Assembly (NCBI RefSeq): GCF_014851395.1
Contig: NW_024040040.1
Location: 21,123,000-21,186,999, forward strand
Length of the DNA stretch: 64,000 nt
Reading direction: 5' to 3'
Source: Micropterus salmoides
Taxonomy: Eukaryota > Chordata > Actinopteri > Centrarchiformes > Centrarchidae
The notes beneath the pieces were generated by a model that was not told the DNA's origin, ran no database searches, and worked only from the letters and a program-made list of their open reading frames with translations. The stretch's first letter is position 1. The number at the start of each line of letters is the position of its first letter. The position numbers and the translations under genes were made by a program. Of this stretch, positions 51,479 to 55,318 are shown piece after piece.

Positions 51479-52110
51479 ATATATAATCTTAGCAAATTCA
51501 ATAGGGACCTCGCACGGTCGTGCTCGGGCCCTAAATATAATCTAATAAATGATTGAAGTGTTATGGGGAACTCACTCTTTGTGGATATGTTAGATATGTA
51601 AAACATGACAAGGGGCTATAGCTGCTGAATACATGTAGGGAAGTAAAAGTTACAATATTTCCCTCTGTAGAAGTATGAAGTAGTACATGTACTTATGTTA
51701 CTTTCCACCGCTGCTCTCAGCTGGTTCGAGACAATGCAGACCTTCGCTGCGAGCTGCCCAAGCTGGAGAAGCGTTTGCGTGCGACGGCAGAGCGAGTCAA
51801 ATCCCTGGAGAACGCCCTGAAGGAGGCCAAGGAGAACGCCATGAGGGACCGCAAACGCTACCAGCAGGAGGTGGACCGCATCAAAGAGGCCGTCCGGGCC
51901 AAGAACATGTCCAGGAGGGGGTACTCTGCACAGATCGGTGAGCTGTCAGTCAGATTCTCAAGACTTGGACAGAATAAAAGAAAATATGCTTTATTGAATA
52001 ACTGCTTTCTTATTTGTGTCTCAGCAAAGCCCATCCGGCCAGGCCATCATCCTCTGTCGTCCCCCATCAGCAGCTCCATCAGAGCCGGTGGCGTCTATGC
52101 CCACAACTAA
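14274..52110 (+). CDS. kif5c: Kinesin-1 heavy chain, kif5c-like (24 exons, 5' partial)
   Basis: Conventional kinesin heavy chain: a plus-end-directed microtubule motor that moves vesicles, mitochondria and mRNPs, enriched in neurons in vertebrates. The 24 exons listed separately splice in phase into 916 residues plus stop (2751 nt). If the absent exon 1 supplies 43 residues, the protein is about 959 residues, close to the 957 of human KIF5C. Visible motifs with that numbering are the P-loop GQTSSGKT at 86-93, switch I SSRSH, switch II DLAGSE, the neck linker [13 protein letters not shown], a long heptad-rich stalk, and the tail motif QIAKPIR for autoinhibition. Tail residues ENAMRDRKRYQQEVDRIKE and RAKNM favour KIF5C over KIF5A and KIF5B. 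The short C-terminus, ending GGVYAHN, excludes the long KIF5A tail. Introns 6, 10, 11, 16 and 23 are swollen by transposons. All splice sites are GT-AG. Confidence 0.93.
15427..15500 (+). CDS. kif5c: kif5c exon 3 (P-loop)
   Basis: The 74-nt exon between TTCCAG and GTGAGA encodes the ATP-binding P-loop GQTSSGKT followed by HTME. The Walker A lysine and threonine are intact, so nucleotide binding should be preserved. Confidence 0.95.
16186..16290 (+). CDS. kif5c: kif5c exon 4 (motor)
   Basis: The 105-nt phase-0 exon encodes GKLHDPQLMGIIPRIAHD through ENLEFHIK, a near-invariant part of the kinesin-1 motor. Flanked by TTCAG and GTAAAG. Confidence 0.95.
16530..16578 (+). CDS. kif5c: kif5c exon 5 (motor)
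   Basis: The 49-nt exon encodes VSYFEIYLDKIRDLLD plus one base; donor GTAAAT. The YLDKIRDLLD helix is a kinesin-1 hallmark. Confidence 0.95.
16684..16739 (+). CDS. kif5c: kif5c exon 6 (motor)
   Basis: The 56-nt exon encodes SKTNLAVHEDKNRVPYVK after a split valine. The donor is GTTGGT, weaker than the other donors of this gene. The following intron holds the intact DD36E transposon. Confidence 0.92.
17718..18938 (+). mobile_element. Tc1/mariner DD36E transposon, apparently complete
   Basis: A 1221-bp element flanked by TA dinucleotides (17716-17717 and 18939-18940). Its ends are perfect 29-bp inverted repeats, 17718-17746 and 18910-18938, starting CACTCACCTAAAGG. It holds one uninterrupted transposase frame in kif5c intron 6, transcribed in the same direction as the host gene. 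Perfect terminal repeats and an intact frame indicate a young and possibly mobile copy. The acidic triad spacing (36 residues between the second D and the E) suggests the DD36E group of Tc1/mariner described as Incomer. That family placement is inference. Confidence 0.93.
17854..18906 (+). CDS. Tc1/mariner transposase, DD36E, 350 residues
   Basis: Cut-and-paste transposase acting in the nucleus on the flanking 29-bp inverted repeats. The N-terminal half has paired-type helix-turn-helix segments (LSISQSAQLLGFSRTTISRV at about 27-46) and a basic RRPHR stretch near 121. The catalytic triad is D159 (WSDES), D250 (QQDNAPCH) and E287 (SPDLNPIEHLW), with 36 residues between D250 and E287. The frame is unbroken, and its stop falls only three bases before the right inverted repeat. 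A second methionine at residue 5 (MGKKGDLSNFE) is an equally good start. Length is normal for the superfamily. Confidence 0.92.
   Translation: MNVRMGKKGDLSNFECGMVVGARRAGLSISQSAQLLGFSRTTISRVYKEWCEKGKTSSMRQYCGRKCLVDARGQRRMGRLIQADRRATLTEITTRYNRGMQQSICEATTRTTLRRMGYNSRRPHRVPLISTTNRKKRLQFARAHQNWTVEDWKNVAWSDESRFLLRHSDGRVRIWRKQNENMDPSCLVTTVQAGGGGVMVWGMFSWHTLGPLVPIGHRLNATAYLSIVSDHVHPFMATMYPSSDGYFQQDNAPCHKAPIISNWFLEHDNEFTVLKWPPQSPDLNPIEHLWDVVERELCALDVHPKNLHQLQDAILSIWAKISKECFQHLVESMPRRIKAVLKAKGGQTQY
19066..19153 (+). CDS. kif5c: kif5c exon 7 (motor)
   Basis: The 88-nt exon encodes [20 protein letters not shown] through RHVAVT and one base of the next codon; donor GTATGT. Contains the loop preceding switch I. 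Confidence 0.95.
19330..19560. repeat. Dispersed repeat, CCCTCCAAAGGGTC family
   Basis: This stretch of intron 7 (GGCCCTCCAAAGGGTCACAA, then AATTATTTAAG downstream) is diverged but recognisably related to 40380-40550 in intron 23. Both carry the motif followed by AATAAATCTG-like sequence and a TTTCTCTAAT run. Class unknown. Confidence 0.4.
19772..19896 (+). CDS. kif5c: kif5c exon 8 (switch I and II)
   Basis: The 125-nt exon begins with a split asparagine and encodes NMNEHSSRSHSIF (switch I) through LYLVDLAGSEK (switch II). Both switch motifs are intact. The donor is GTCATT. Confidence 0.95.
19979..20083 (+). CDS. kif5c: kif5c exon 9 (relay helix)
   Basis: The 105-nt phase-0 exon encodes [20 protein letters not shown] through ALAEGT, the relay helix and microtubule-contacting region. 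Donor GTAAGC. Confidence 0.95.
20189..20337 (+). CDS. kif5c: kif5c exon 10 (end of motor core)
   Basis: The 149-nt exon encodes [20 protein letters not shown] through STLMFGQR, including the microtubule-binding [16 protein letters not shown] region. The next intron is about 7.2 kb and contains the LINE. Confidence 0.95.
20338..22203. other. kif5c intron 10, left part
   Basis: No exon seen. Weak repeat-like pieces: 20780-20890, with repeated GATGACAACCT phrases, and 21162-21250, with TTTATTTATCGGCCCCTTTC resembling LINE 3' ends of fish. The remainder looks single-copy. Confidence 0.45.
22457..22479. repeat. (GA)n microsatellite
   Basis: Short GA run within the LINE 3' UTR, followed by further GA-rich sequence to about 22535. 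Confidence 0.8.
23007..25568 (-). pseudogene. LINE ORF2: endonuclease and reverse transcriptase, broken
   Basis: The first frame (25568 to 23946, 540 codons) opens with an APE-type endonuclease. It shows LLNIRSLSSKG, CLTETWLGD, VIVYRAPGA, IIVGDFNIHVD and LSDHCLITFE, so the catalytic E, D, N and H positions look intact. The reverse transcriptase then starts abruptly at HSTETALVKI (about 24180). The upstream palm and finger segment of the family is absent, an internal deletion. A frameshift near 23950-23970 moves to a second frame with VSHGVPQGSVLGP and the catalytic FHCYADDTQLY. Another break near 23540 precedes the C-terminal MHWLPVKSRIEFKI segment (23321-23007), typical of L2-clade elements. 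A relic, not a functional enzyme. Confidence 0.88.
25725..26614 (-). pseudogene. LINE ORF1 with SGNH hydrolase (esterase-like) domain
   Basis: The N-terminal frame (26614-26324, 96 residues) has a CxxC...CxxC cluster (CSVCQMF, CNKCSLF) followed by a heptad-like segment. The second frame (26327-25725) overlaps it by a few bases in another phase. It carries the SGNH blocks GSSI (nucleophile serine), GGND and DGIHPTWEG (D-x-x-H). ORF1 proteins of CR1/L2 elements with such esterase domains are known; their role in retrotransposition is unsettled. The phase change probably reflects a frameshift in this copy. Confidence 0.75.
27182..27425 (-). repeat. LINE 3' UTR fragment, diverged
   Basis: Similar in order and content to 22690-22980 of the LINE (CCACAGATCCAGA, CCAGAGCCAGAAA, GAGGAGCTCAGT, CTATAGCACCATAACTAAGG), but clearly diverged and lacking both coding DNA and the terminal pentamer. 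An older relic of the same family in the same intron. Confidence 0.65.
27548..27696 (+). CDS. kif5c: kif5c exon 11 (neck linker and neck coil)
   Basis: The 149-nt exon encodes [20 protein letters not shown], then KKYEKEKEKNKSLKNIIQRL and ELNRWRN. This is the neck linker and the beginning of the dimerising neck coiled coil. Confidence 0.95.
28115..28150. repeat. (CT)n microsatellite
   Basis: Roughly 18 CT dinucleotides in kif5c intron 11. Confidence 0.9.
28219..28254. repeat. (CA)n microsatellite
   Basis: About 18 CA dinucleotides, 70 bp after the CT tract; likely polymorphic. Confidence 0.9.
29165..29569 (-). mobile_element. Candidate solo LTR, about 405 bp
   Basis: On the - strand it begins TGTGACGCCC and ends GGTCATAACA, giving TG...CA termini. 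It is flanked by the 4-bp direct repeat GTAC (29161-29164 and 29570-29573). An AATAAA lies in the last third on the - strand. No gag or pol sequence adjoins. The layout fits a solo LTR left by recombination; the superfamily cannot be told from this alone. Confidence 0.55.
29683..29864 (+). CDS. kif5c: kif5c exon 12 (hinge 1 region)
   Basis: The 182-nt exon encodes GENVPEEEQLSSKDQKSVEP through YKQLDDK. It is proline- and acid-containing, then heptad-rich, matching the first hinge and the start of coil 1. Confidence 0.93.
30029..30097 (+). CDS. kif5c: kif5c exon 13 (stalk)
   Basis: The 69-nt phase-0 exon encodes DDEINQHSQLAEKLKEQMMD and QEE, coiled-coil stalk. Confidence 0.93.
30224..30430 (+). 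CDS. kif5c: kif5c exon 14 (stalk)
   Basis: The 207-nt phase-0 exon encodes LLASTRRDYEKIQEELCRLQ through AEELQHKT, continuous heptad-type coiled coil. Confidence 0.94.
31883..31918. repeat. Perfect 15-bp inverted repeat with 6-nt loop
   Basis: GTTACAACCTACCCC (31883-31897), loop GCTATT, then its exact reverse complement (31904-31918). Related GTTGTAAC motifs occur at 31095-31120, so this is probably one end of a DNA transposon relic. Confidence 0.8.
32205..32467. repeat. Dispersed fish repeat (TATAGCGCCTTTCTAG type)
   Basis: Contains TGTATAGCGCCTTTCTAGTC, TTGCCCAAGGACACTTCGAC and a terminal GAGCCACAGCCGCC, an arrangement I associate with a widespread fish retroelement end. A shorter copy of its first 80 bases appears inside F copy R6 at 36282-36360, which supports its dispersed nature. 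Exact family uncertain. Confidence 0.6.
33199..33351 (+). CDS. kif5c: kif5c exon 15 (stalk)
   Basis: The 153-nt phase-0 exon encodes ALLLAVQRELTQLQELNGLQ through GTSDIKTAA. Acceptor TATAG, donor GTGAAT. The 85-bp intron after it begins with a CA run. Confidence 0.92.
33437..33634 (+). CDS. kif5c: kif5c exon 16 (stalk, hinge 2)
   Basis: The 198-nt phase-0 exon encodes SSETKGNGSAVEEEFTVARL, then [20 protein letters not shown] and on to CQLLISQ. The glycine/serine start matches the hinge, followed by coil 2. Confidence 0.94.
33954..35586 (-). mobile_element. Tc1 DD34E transposon, apparently complete, IR/DR type
   Basis: A 1633-bp element with TA at both flanks (33952-33953 and 35587-35588) and perfect 27-bp outer inverted repeats (33954-33980 and 35560-35586, starting CAGACGTGCTC). 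Inner degenerate copies of the repeat are visible near 34142-34170 and 35376-35402, the IR/DR arrangement known from Sleeping-Beauty-like elements. The transposase frame is intact. It is inserted in the AT-rich tail junction of F copy R6, so it is younger than R6. Confidence 0.93.
34172..35242 (-). CDS. Tc1 transposase, DD34E, 356 residues
   Basis: Cut-and-paste transposase for its own 1.6-kb element. The frame opens at residue 1, but the second methionine, residue 13 (MDQRKQRRELSEE), is the likelier start by family length (344 residues). Paired-like DNA-binding domain: helix-turn-helix around YKTISKQLDVPVTTVANII (40-58), the basic linker GRGRKRKID (72-80), then a second HTH with ITAKEIQAEL (97-106) and SVSDRTIRRFL (112-122). 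Catalytic residues are D168 (WTDES), D260 (QQDNDPKHT) and E295 (SPDLNPIEHLW), with 34 residues between the last two. No stop or frameshift. Antisense to kif5c. Confidence 0.93.
   Translation of the reverse strand: MLFGIIVCTALNMDQRKQRRELSEEIRKKIIDKHGKGKGYKTISKQLDVPVTTVANIIKKFKVHGTVANLPGRGRKRKIDPRLNRRIVRMVEKEPRITAKEIQAELQGEGTSVSDRTIRRFLSESGLHGRRPRRTPLLKEKHKKARLEFAKMHIGKPQSFWENVLWTDESKLELFGKSHQLYVHRRKNEAFKEKNTIPTVKHGGGSVMFWGCFAAPGTGCLESVQGTMKSQDYQDILERNVLPSVRKLCLSRRSWVLQQDNDPKHTAKSTQEWIRTKRWTILKWPSMSPDLNPIEHLWKELKLAVWRRHPSNLRQLEQFAQEEWAKLPVNRCRGVIESYRKRLIAVIASKGCATKY
36175..36188 (-). promoter_or_regulatory. CTCF core motif match in F unit
   Basis: GCGCCACCTGCTGG, reverse complement CCAGCAGGTGGCGC, fits the vertebrate CTCF core CCASYAGRKGGCRS at every position. 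It lies in R6 in kif5c intron 16. Binding is predicted only. Confidence 0.5.
37388..37505 (+). CDS. kif5c: kif5c exon 17 (stalk)
   Basis: The 118-nt exon encodes HQAKIKSLTDYMQNMEQKKR through ELAKLQCQ, ending with one base of a split glutamate. Donor GTCAGG. Confidence 0.92.
37588..37670 (+). CDS. kif5c: kif5c exon 18 (stalk, charged)
   Basis: The 83-nt exon encodes EKRHEVCREEKEKEKEDISR through DEDIK. Highly charged and more variable among KIF5 proteins than its neighbours. Confidence 0.88.
37788..37897 (+). CDS. kif5c: kif5c exon 19 (light-chain-binding coil)
   Basis: The 110-nt exon encodes KTLAEQLEHHREAHQKQLSR, then LRDEIEDKQRVLDELT. The HREAHQKQLSRLRDEI segment belongs to the conserved coil that binds kinesin light chains. 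Confidence 0.93.
38581..38682 (+). CDS. kif5c: kif5c exon 20 (light-chain-binding coil)
   Basis: The 102-nt exon encodes LNQGLLLEQQRLMSDYDKLK through KDAKLQKL. I choose the donor GTAGGT at 38683. The nearby alternative at 38687 would include an in-frame TAG. The split isoleucine codon then joins exon 21 in phase. Confidence 0.9.
38767..38827 (+). CDS. kif5c: kif5c exon 21
   Basis: The 61-nt exon encodes LLNEQSEQAREDLKGLEETV; EQAREDLKGLEETV is KIF5-diagnostic. Donor GTGAGT. Confidence 0.94.
38900..39840. other. kif5c intron 21 with degenerate internal repeats
   Basis: No exon seen. From about 39430 to 39800, loosely repeated phrases occur three times: GAGCGCTTTTAA-like at 39430, 39543 and 39757, and TTGGACTTCAAATTTGATTG-like at 39458, 39556 and 39781. 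Phrases resembling GGTTTGAACCACAACC occur at 39486 and 39689. Confidence 0.4.
39935..40006 (+). CDS. kif5c: kif5c exon 22
   Basis: The 72-nt phase-0 exon encodes AKELQTLHNLRKLFVQDLTT and RVKK, a cargo-binding coil conserved across KIF5 proteins. AKELQ favours KIF5C over the RELQ of KIF5A/B. Confidence 0.95.
40105..40209 (+). CDS. kif5c: kif5c exon 23
   Basis: The 105-nt phase-0 exon encodes SAELDCEEGLGNVAQKQKIS, then FLENNLEQLTKVHKQ. The next intron is about 11.5 kb and almost entirely family F sequence. Confidence 0.95.
40380..40550. repeat. Dispersed repeat, CCCTCCAAAGGGT family
   Basis: Second, diverged occurrence of the repeat at 19330-19560, immediately left of F copy R7, which seems to have inserted into or next to it. 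Confidence 0.4.
40552..41345 (+). repeat. Family F repeat, short forward copy (R7)
   Basis: Begins CAATTAAAGCTGCAAGCAGC and carries the leader, about one standard unit and part of the variant unit, then A-rich sequence (41318-41345). It lacks the GC-rich tail unit and runs directly into the next copy. Confidence 0.85.
41346..44431 (+). repeat. Family F repeat, forward copy (R8)
   Basis: Leader, a deleted inner block (about 41630-42390; sequence jumps near 41740), standard units, variant unit, poly(A) at 44341-44371 and one tail unit ending GGGCCCTAATT. CTCF-core matches at 42814, 43282 and 43751 on the + strand. The inner block retains its octamer at 42001-42008. Confidence 0.85.
42814..43764 (+). 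promoter_or_regulatory. Three CTCF core motif matches, forward orientation
   Basis: CCAGCAGGTGGCGC occurs exactly at 42814-42827, 43282-43295 and 43751-43764, one per F unit. All fit CCASYAGRKGGCRS on the + strand. With the reverse-oriented sites at 47105-50587 they form a convergent arrangement, the geometry favoured at chromatin loop anchors. Occupancy is unknown. Confidence 0.5.
44432..46326 (+). repeat. Family F repeat, forward copy interrupted by R10 (R9)
   Basis: Leader followed by a nearly complete inner block (from about 44708) up to the AT-rich section at 46326, where reverse-orientation copy R10 begins. The part of R9 expected after the AT-rich section is not found, so this is not a simple clean insertion. 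The segment is the inverted counterpart of about 48115-49980. Confidence 0.82.
45999..46070 (+). promoter_or_regulatory. CCAAT, octamer and TATA-like cluster in F inner block
   Basis: Within 72 bp the forward strand shows CCAAT (45999-46003), the octamer ATTTGCAT (46042-46049) and TTTAAAAA (46063-46070). This order and spacing resembles a replication-dependent histone H2B promoter. Five F copies in the window keep the octamer. No histone coding sequence follows. Promoter activity is inference. Confidence 0.4.
46327..49980 (-). repeat. Family F composite repeat, full reverse copy (R10)
   Basis: Begins with three tail units (46327-46380, 46381-46450, 46451-46505), then T-rich sequence, variant unit, two standard units, AT-rich block (about 48000-48370), full inner block (to about 49705), leader and terminus AGCTTTAATT. 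CTCF-core matches at 47105 and 47573, octamer at 48376-48383. Closely similar to R2 and R3. Confidence 0.86.
47105..47586 (-). promoter_or_regulatory. Two CTCF core motif matches, reverse orientation
   Basis: Exact matches at 47105-47118 and 47573-47586, one per unit of R10, reading CCAGCAGGTGGCGC on the - strand. They face the forward-oriented sites at 42814-43764. Confidence 0.5.
49981..50865 (-). repeat. Family F repeat, reverse copy without tail (R11)
   Basis: Starts with T-rich sequence directly after R10, then the variant unit and one standard unit (CTCF-core match at 50574-50587). Reverse-oriented sequence stops at about 50865 within a unit and forward-oriented unit sequence begins at once. 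Confidence 0.8.
50866..51534 (+). repeat. Family F repeat, forward 3' part (R12)
   Basis: Forward unit sequence from CTGAAGTTACAACAACTTCC, then variant unit, poly(A) at 51369-51387, and two tail units separated by an (AT)n tract (51437-51472). The last ends GGGCCCTAA at 51534. Together with R11 it forms a fold-back junction. Confidence 0.8.
51721..51937 (+). CDS. kif5c: kif5c exon 24 (tail)
   Basis: The 217-nt phase-0 exon encodes LVRDNADLRCELPKLEKRLR, then ATAERVKSLENALKEAKENA and on to SRRGYSAQI with one base left. It includes the end of coil 4 and the tail microtubule-binding and regulatory region. Confidence 0.95.
52025..52110 (+). CDS. kif5c: kif5c exon 25 (C-terminus and stop)
   Basis: The exon completes the IAK autoinhibitory motif (AKPIRPGHH) and ends SSSIRAGGVYAHN followed by TAA at 52108-52110. 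The transcript may continue to the donor GTAAGT at 52134 and splice to a 3' UTR exon at 52431 (acceptor CTGCAG). That junction is only 23 nt past the stop, so it would not be expected to trigger nonsense-mediated decay. Confidence 0.9.
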
Positions 52111-52430
52111 AACCACACCTGCAAGTAAACCCTGTAAGTACTCTGAAGAACAACATCTAAATCATGTTTTTAAAGCGAAATTAAATCTGAAATTAACTTG
52201 TGCAATACAAATACATTGTCTTTTTATGAATATAAAGATTGTAATAAATATATAAACACAAAATACACACAGATATGACCAATAACTTTTATATTTTGAT
52301 GATTTAACTCATAATTAATATTGGACATTTATATCTAAAACACAAACCGGAGGGAAAACAAAGACACAATATGTGTCATAATCTCATTAAAAGCTTTGTT
52401 ATCTTATAGTATTCTCATTTCTTCCTGCAG

Positions 52431-53030
52431 ACAGACCATAAACAACTCGCCGCATGCTCACCGTCCCATCTGGAACCACAAGCCTCGCCCCTCCTGTTGA
52501 ACCATCAATGGGAGGCCATCACGACAGACTGTCACTGCTCAGAGAAGCAACATCCATACATCTATGGTGTATATAATGATATAAGATGAAATCATGTTTA
52601 ATTTGCTGAATGTAGATGTCAGAGGCCTCATTTAGAAAATGTTATGCTTTATGTCCTAAATTATGCTTTTAGGAAAAACAGATCGATCTGATGATGGATC
52701 CTTTCATTTATATTTGTAATTATGCAACAGAGTAAAACACACCATTTATAAATGAGGCCCTGAGTTTCTTAATGAAGGATTAAGATACAAATTAGAAACG
52801 GGGGAATCGAGATCACCTGCTCTGAAGTTTAACAGGTGACTTGTTGCTTTGTTTGTTTCTGATTTCTGATGGCGACTATTTGTTTGTGTGGTTTTCCGAT
52901 GCTTAAAGAGCCAGACATAAACGGCAGTTTCTGTAGTTTTATAATTTAATCTTAAACCAGCATTCATTCAGTTTTGGGAAAGATGTTTCCCACTCTCATA
53001 CCTGCCTGTTCAATATGAAACTACAGCCTG
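52431..53030 (+). other. kif5c: Probable kif5c 3' UTR exon and flank
   Basis: Follows a good acceptor (TTCTTCCTGCAG). Non-coding, with no recognised element before about 53031. I find no AATAAA close by; the next good one downstream that is not inside a transposon is at 56706-56711. The 3' end is therefore unresolved. Confidence 0.45.
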
Positions 53031-53285
53031 TTAGCTTAGCTTAGCATAAAGACTGGAAACAGGGGGAAACAGCTAGCCTGGCTCTGTCCAAAGCTAACAA
53101 AATGTGCCTACCAGCACCTCTAAAGCTCACGTTAAATCACTGGTCTTGTCACTGCCGAGAGGTTGCCAGGCAACCAGCAGAAACTCCAGGAAGTGACTGC
53201 GCCCGACCAAGAAATATATACATAATGTTGTGTAAAACCACAACTTGTTTTTTATTACCTTTGGAAAGGCTAGCTGTTTCCAATC
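53031..53285. repeat. Dispersed fish repeat, left part (TTAGCTTAGCTTAGC type)
   Basis: Contains TTAGCTTAGCTTAGCATAAA, GACTGGAAACAGGGGGAAAC and CCTACCAGCACCTCTAAAGC, phrases of a repeat common across fish genomes. Its other end, with GCTAAGCTAAGCAGCTGCTG, lies at 55196-55318. The two halves are separated by the TTAA-flanked insertion. Confidence 0.6.
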
Positions 53286-53289
53286 TTAA

Positions 53290-55191
53290 AGAGGTGATAT
53301 TCTGCTTTTTGGCTTTTCCTCTCTCCTTTATTGAGTATATCTCTTTTTTGTGCATGTAACAGGTTTGCAAAGTGAAAAAGCCCAAAGTCCAGCCAAAGGG
53401 GAGTTCCCATCTCCCACAGAAAACTCTGCTCTGAACCGCTTGAAAACAGCTTGTTTGTAGTCCAGCCCTTCACTTCCTTTACTTGTGATGTCACAATGAA
53501 AACGCGTCATAAAGCTTGCCAAGCAGCTAGCGGGGTCAGGCACGCCCTCAAACCAAGCTAGTCTGAGCGGAAGCCCTTTGGCTCGACTCGCCTTTGTTTG
53601 GGTTTCCATTGTGGAAAAGTTGGACCTGTACCTGCTTCCAGGTACTTTTTTTTGTATCACCTCTGTCGAGGTTCCAAGCGAGCTGAGGGACACTAAAATG
53701 TAACGTGAAAACACGACAGACTGCTGATTGGTCAGAAAGAATATTCACTATTCACTGCATCATCATTGCGTGCACCAGACAGAGGCCAGCAACAGAAAGT
53801 TTTATATTTTACAGTTTTCGTATGGAATTTCATCACAAGTTTTGAGGTGAGAAATCAGCTGTGTAGATTTCGAATATTGACAGTTTTACGAGAAGTGATG
53901 GCGGAACAAAAATGTGCTTGAATATTGTCGGAGTTGAGGAGCTCCGCAAGTGGCTGCGGAGGAAGCCTGCGCCAACCCGCGGGAGGGGCATGTGAGGCCG
54001 GTGTTCTGTCAATTTATGCTACCTATCGAGATGTGCTACTTAGGGGTTCTGCGCATGTGTATGACCCACAAGCGTGGTTTGTTTCCACGCCCATAATTAT
54101 TCATTATTAGTCTATCAGAATATGCTACCCCTGATATCTTAAATAAAGATGGCATAATATAGTATTTCAACATGCTCCCCATCTCCATACAGTGCACATG
54201 GAGTGAGTAGTGATGCAATATAAAATGATTCTGTGGTGGGAGCATTATTTGATAGGGGATATTAGTCTATCAGAATACGCTACCCCTGAAATGATGTTGT
54301 AATATAATCAACAAACTGAATATGTCATAATACTGTGAGAGTTATAACTTTATGGGATTGGAAAAGGGAACACATAAGATAGCATTTTTCAACAAGGCAG
54401 CATAGATCGCCAGAACACCGGCCAGATGCCCGCTCACAGAGCCCTCTGCTCCCGCCGTCACACAGACCGCTACAGCAACAACGGCAGAGGAAAACACAGC
54501 TGGAAGGTTTTCATACCGCTTATCTGTCTTTACATTCTGAGGAATGTTGAAACGTTTTAACTTAAAAAAGAGAAAGCTGAGTGAATCGCTGGTGTGTGTG
54601 TCGCATTGAGCATTACGTCGTGGCAGTTGTGTGTGGCTTCGCTATGACGACAAGCTACGTACTATCTCTGGGTACTACCTGCAATGGAAAACGAGCCGGG
54701 CCGAGCAGAGTCCAGTCTATCAATTTGCGCTATGGTAGCATTTTTCGGCAAGGCAGCATAGATCATCAGAACACCGGCAACAGTTCAACGTTTAGTCCTG
54801 ATGGTAAGATGTGGAACAATGATGTTGTGTGGTTGTGGACTTGTGAGTAATTTATACCATCTGCTAGGTTAAGGTCGCAGTCTGAAGTGGCTTTGATTTG
54901 GATCACACTACCTTGTTTCTTACGACCCGCCCTTCTCTGCTTCTGATTGGCTAGTAGTCCTTACTTGGGAACTGCACACGTGCAACTCCCAACAAAGATT
55001 TTGTACAAGTATGATGCATCACTCTGTAGCTCAAGAGTGGAGTGTACAACACATAGGGTGAAAAGAGGAGCTGCAGCAATGTGCAGTATGAGAAAAATAT
55101 GGTGTTTTTTGAAAATTAAACCATGTAAACCTGTTCTAGTACATCCCCTAATTAAGATTTTGAACCTGAAAATGAGCATAATACCACCTCT
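53290..55191. mobile_element. TTAA-flanked DNA transposon relic, about 1.9 kb
   Basis: Flanked by TTAA on both sides (53286-53289 and 55192-55195). Inverted termini: AGAGGTGATATTCTGCT on the left, and AGAGGTGGTATTATGCT read from the right end (15 of 17 identical). TTAA duplication is typical of piggyBac and Kolobok; the termini do not start CCC as expected for piggyBac. No transposase frame. A further inner element may lie at about 53602-54692, bounded by GTTTCCATTG and CAATGGAAAAC. Confidence 0.6.
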
Positions 55192-55195
55192 TTAA

Positions 55196-55318
55196 TGCTA
55201 AGCTAAGCAGCTGCTGGCCATTTACCGCACAGACTGAGAGTGGTATCAGTCCTCTCTAACTCTCTGCAAGAGAGCAAATAAGAGTATTGCCCAAAATGTC
55301 TGACTACTCCTTTAAGAA
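55196..55318. repeat. Dispersed fish repeat, right part
   Basis: Continuation of the repeat begun at 53031, ending in ACTCCTTTAAG. Its displacement by exactly the TTAA element shows the order of insertion. Confidence 0.55.

Noticed and set aside
51687..51941. Alternative frame over kif5c exon 24
   Set aside because: Out-of-frame shadow of the conserved kinesin tail exon.
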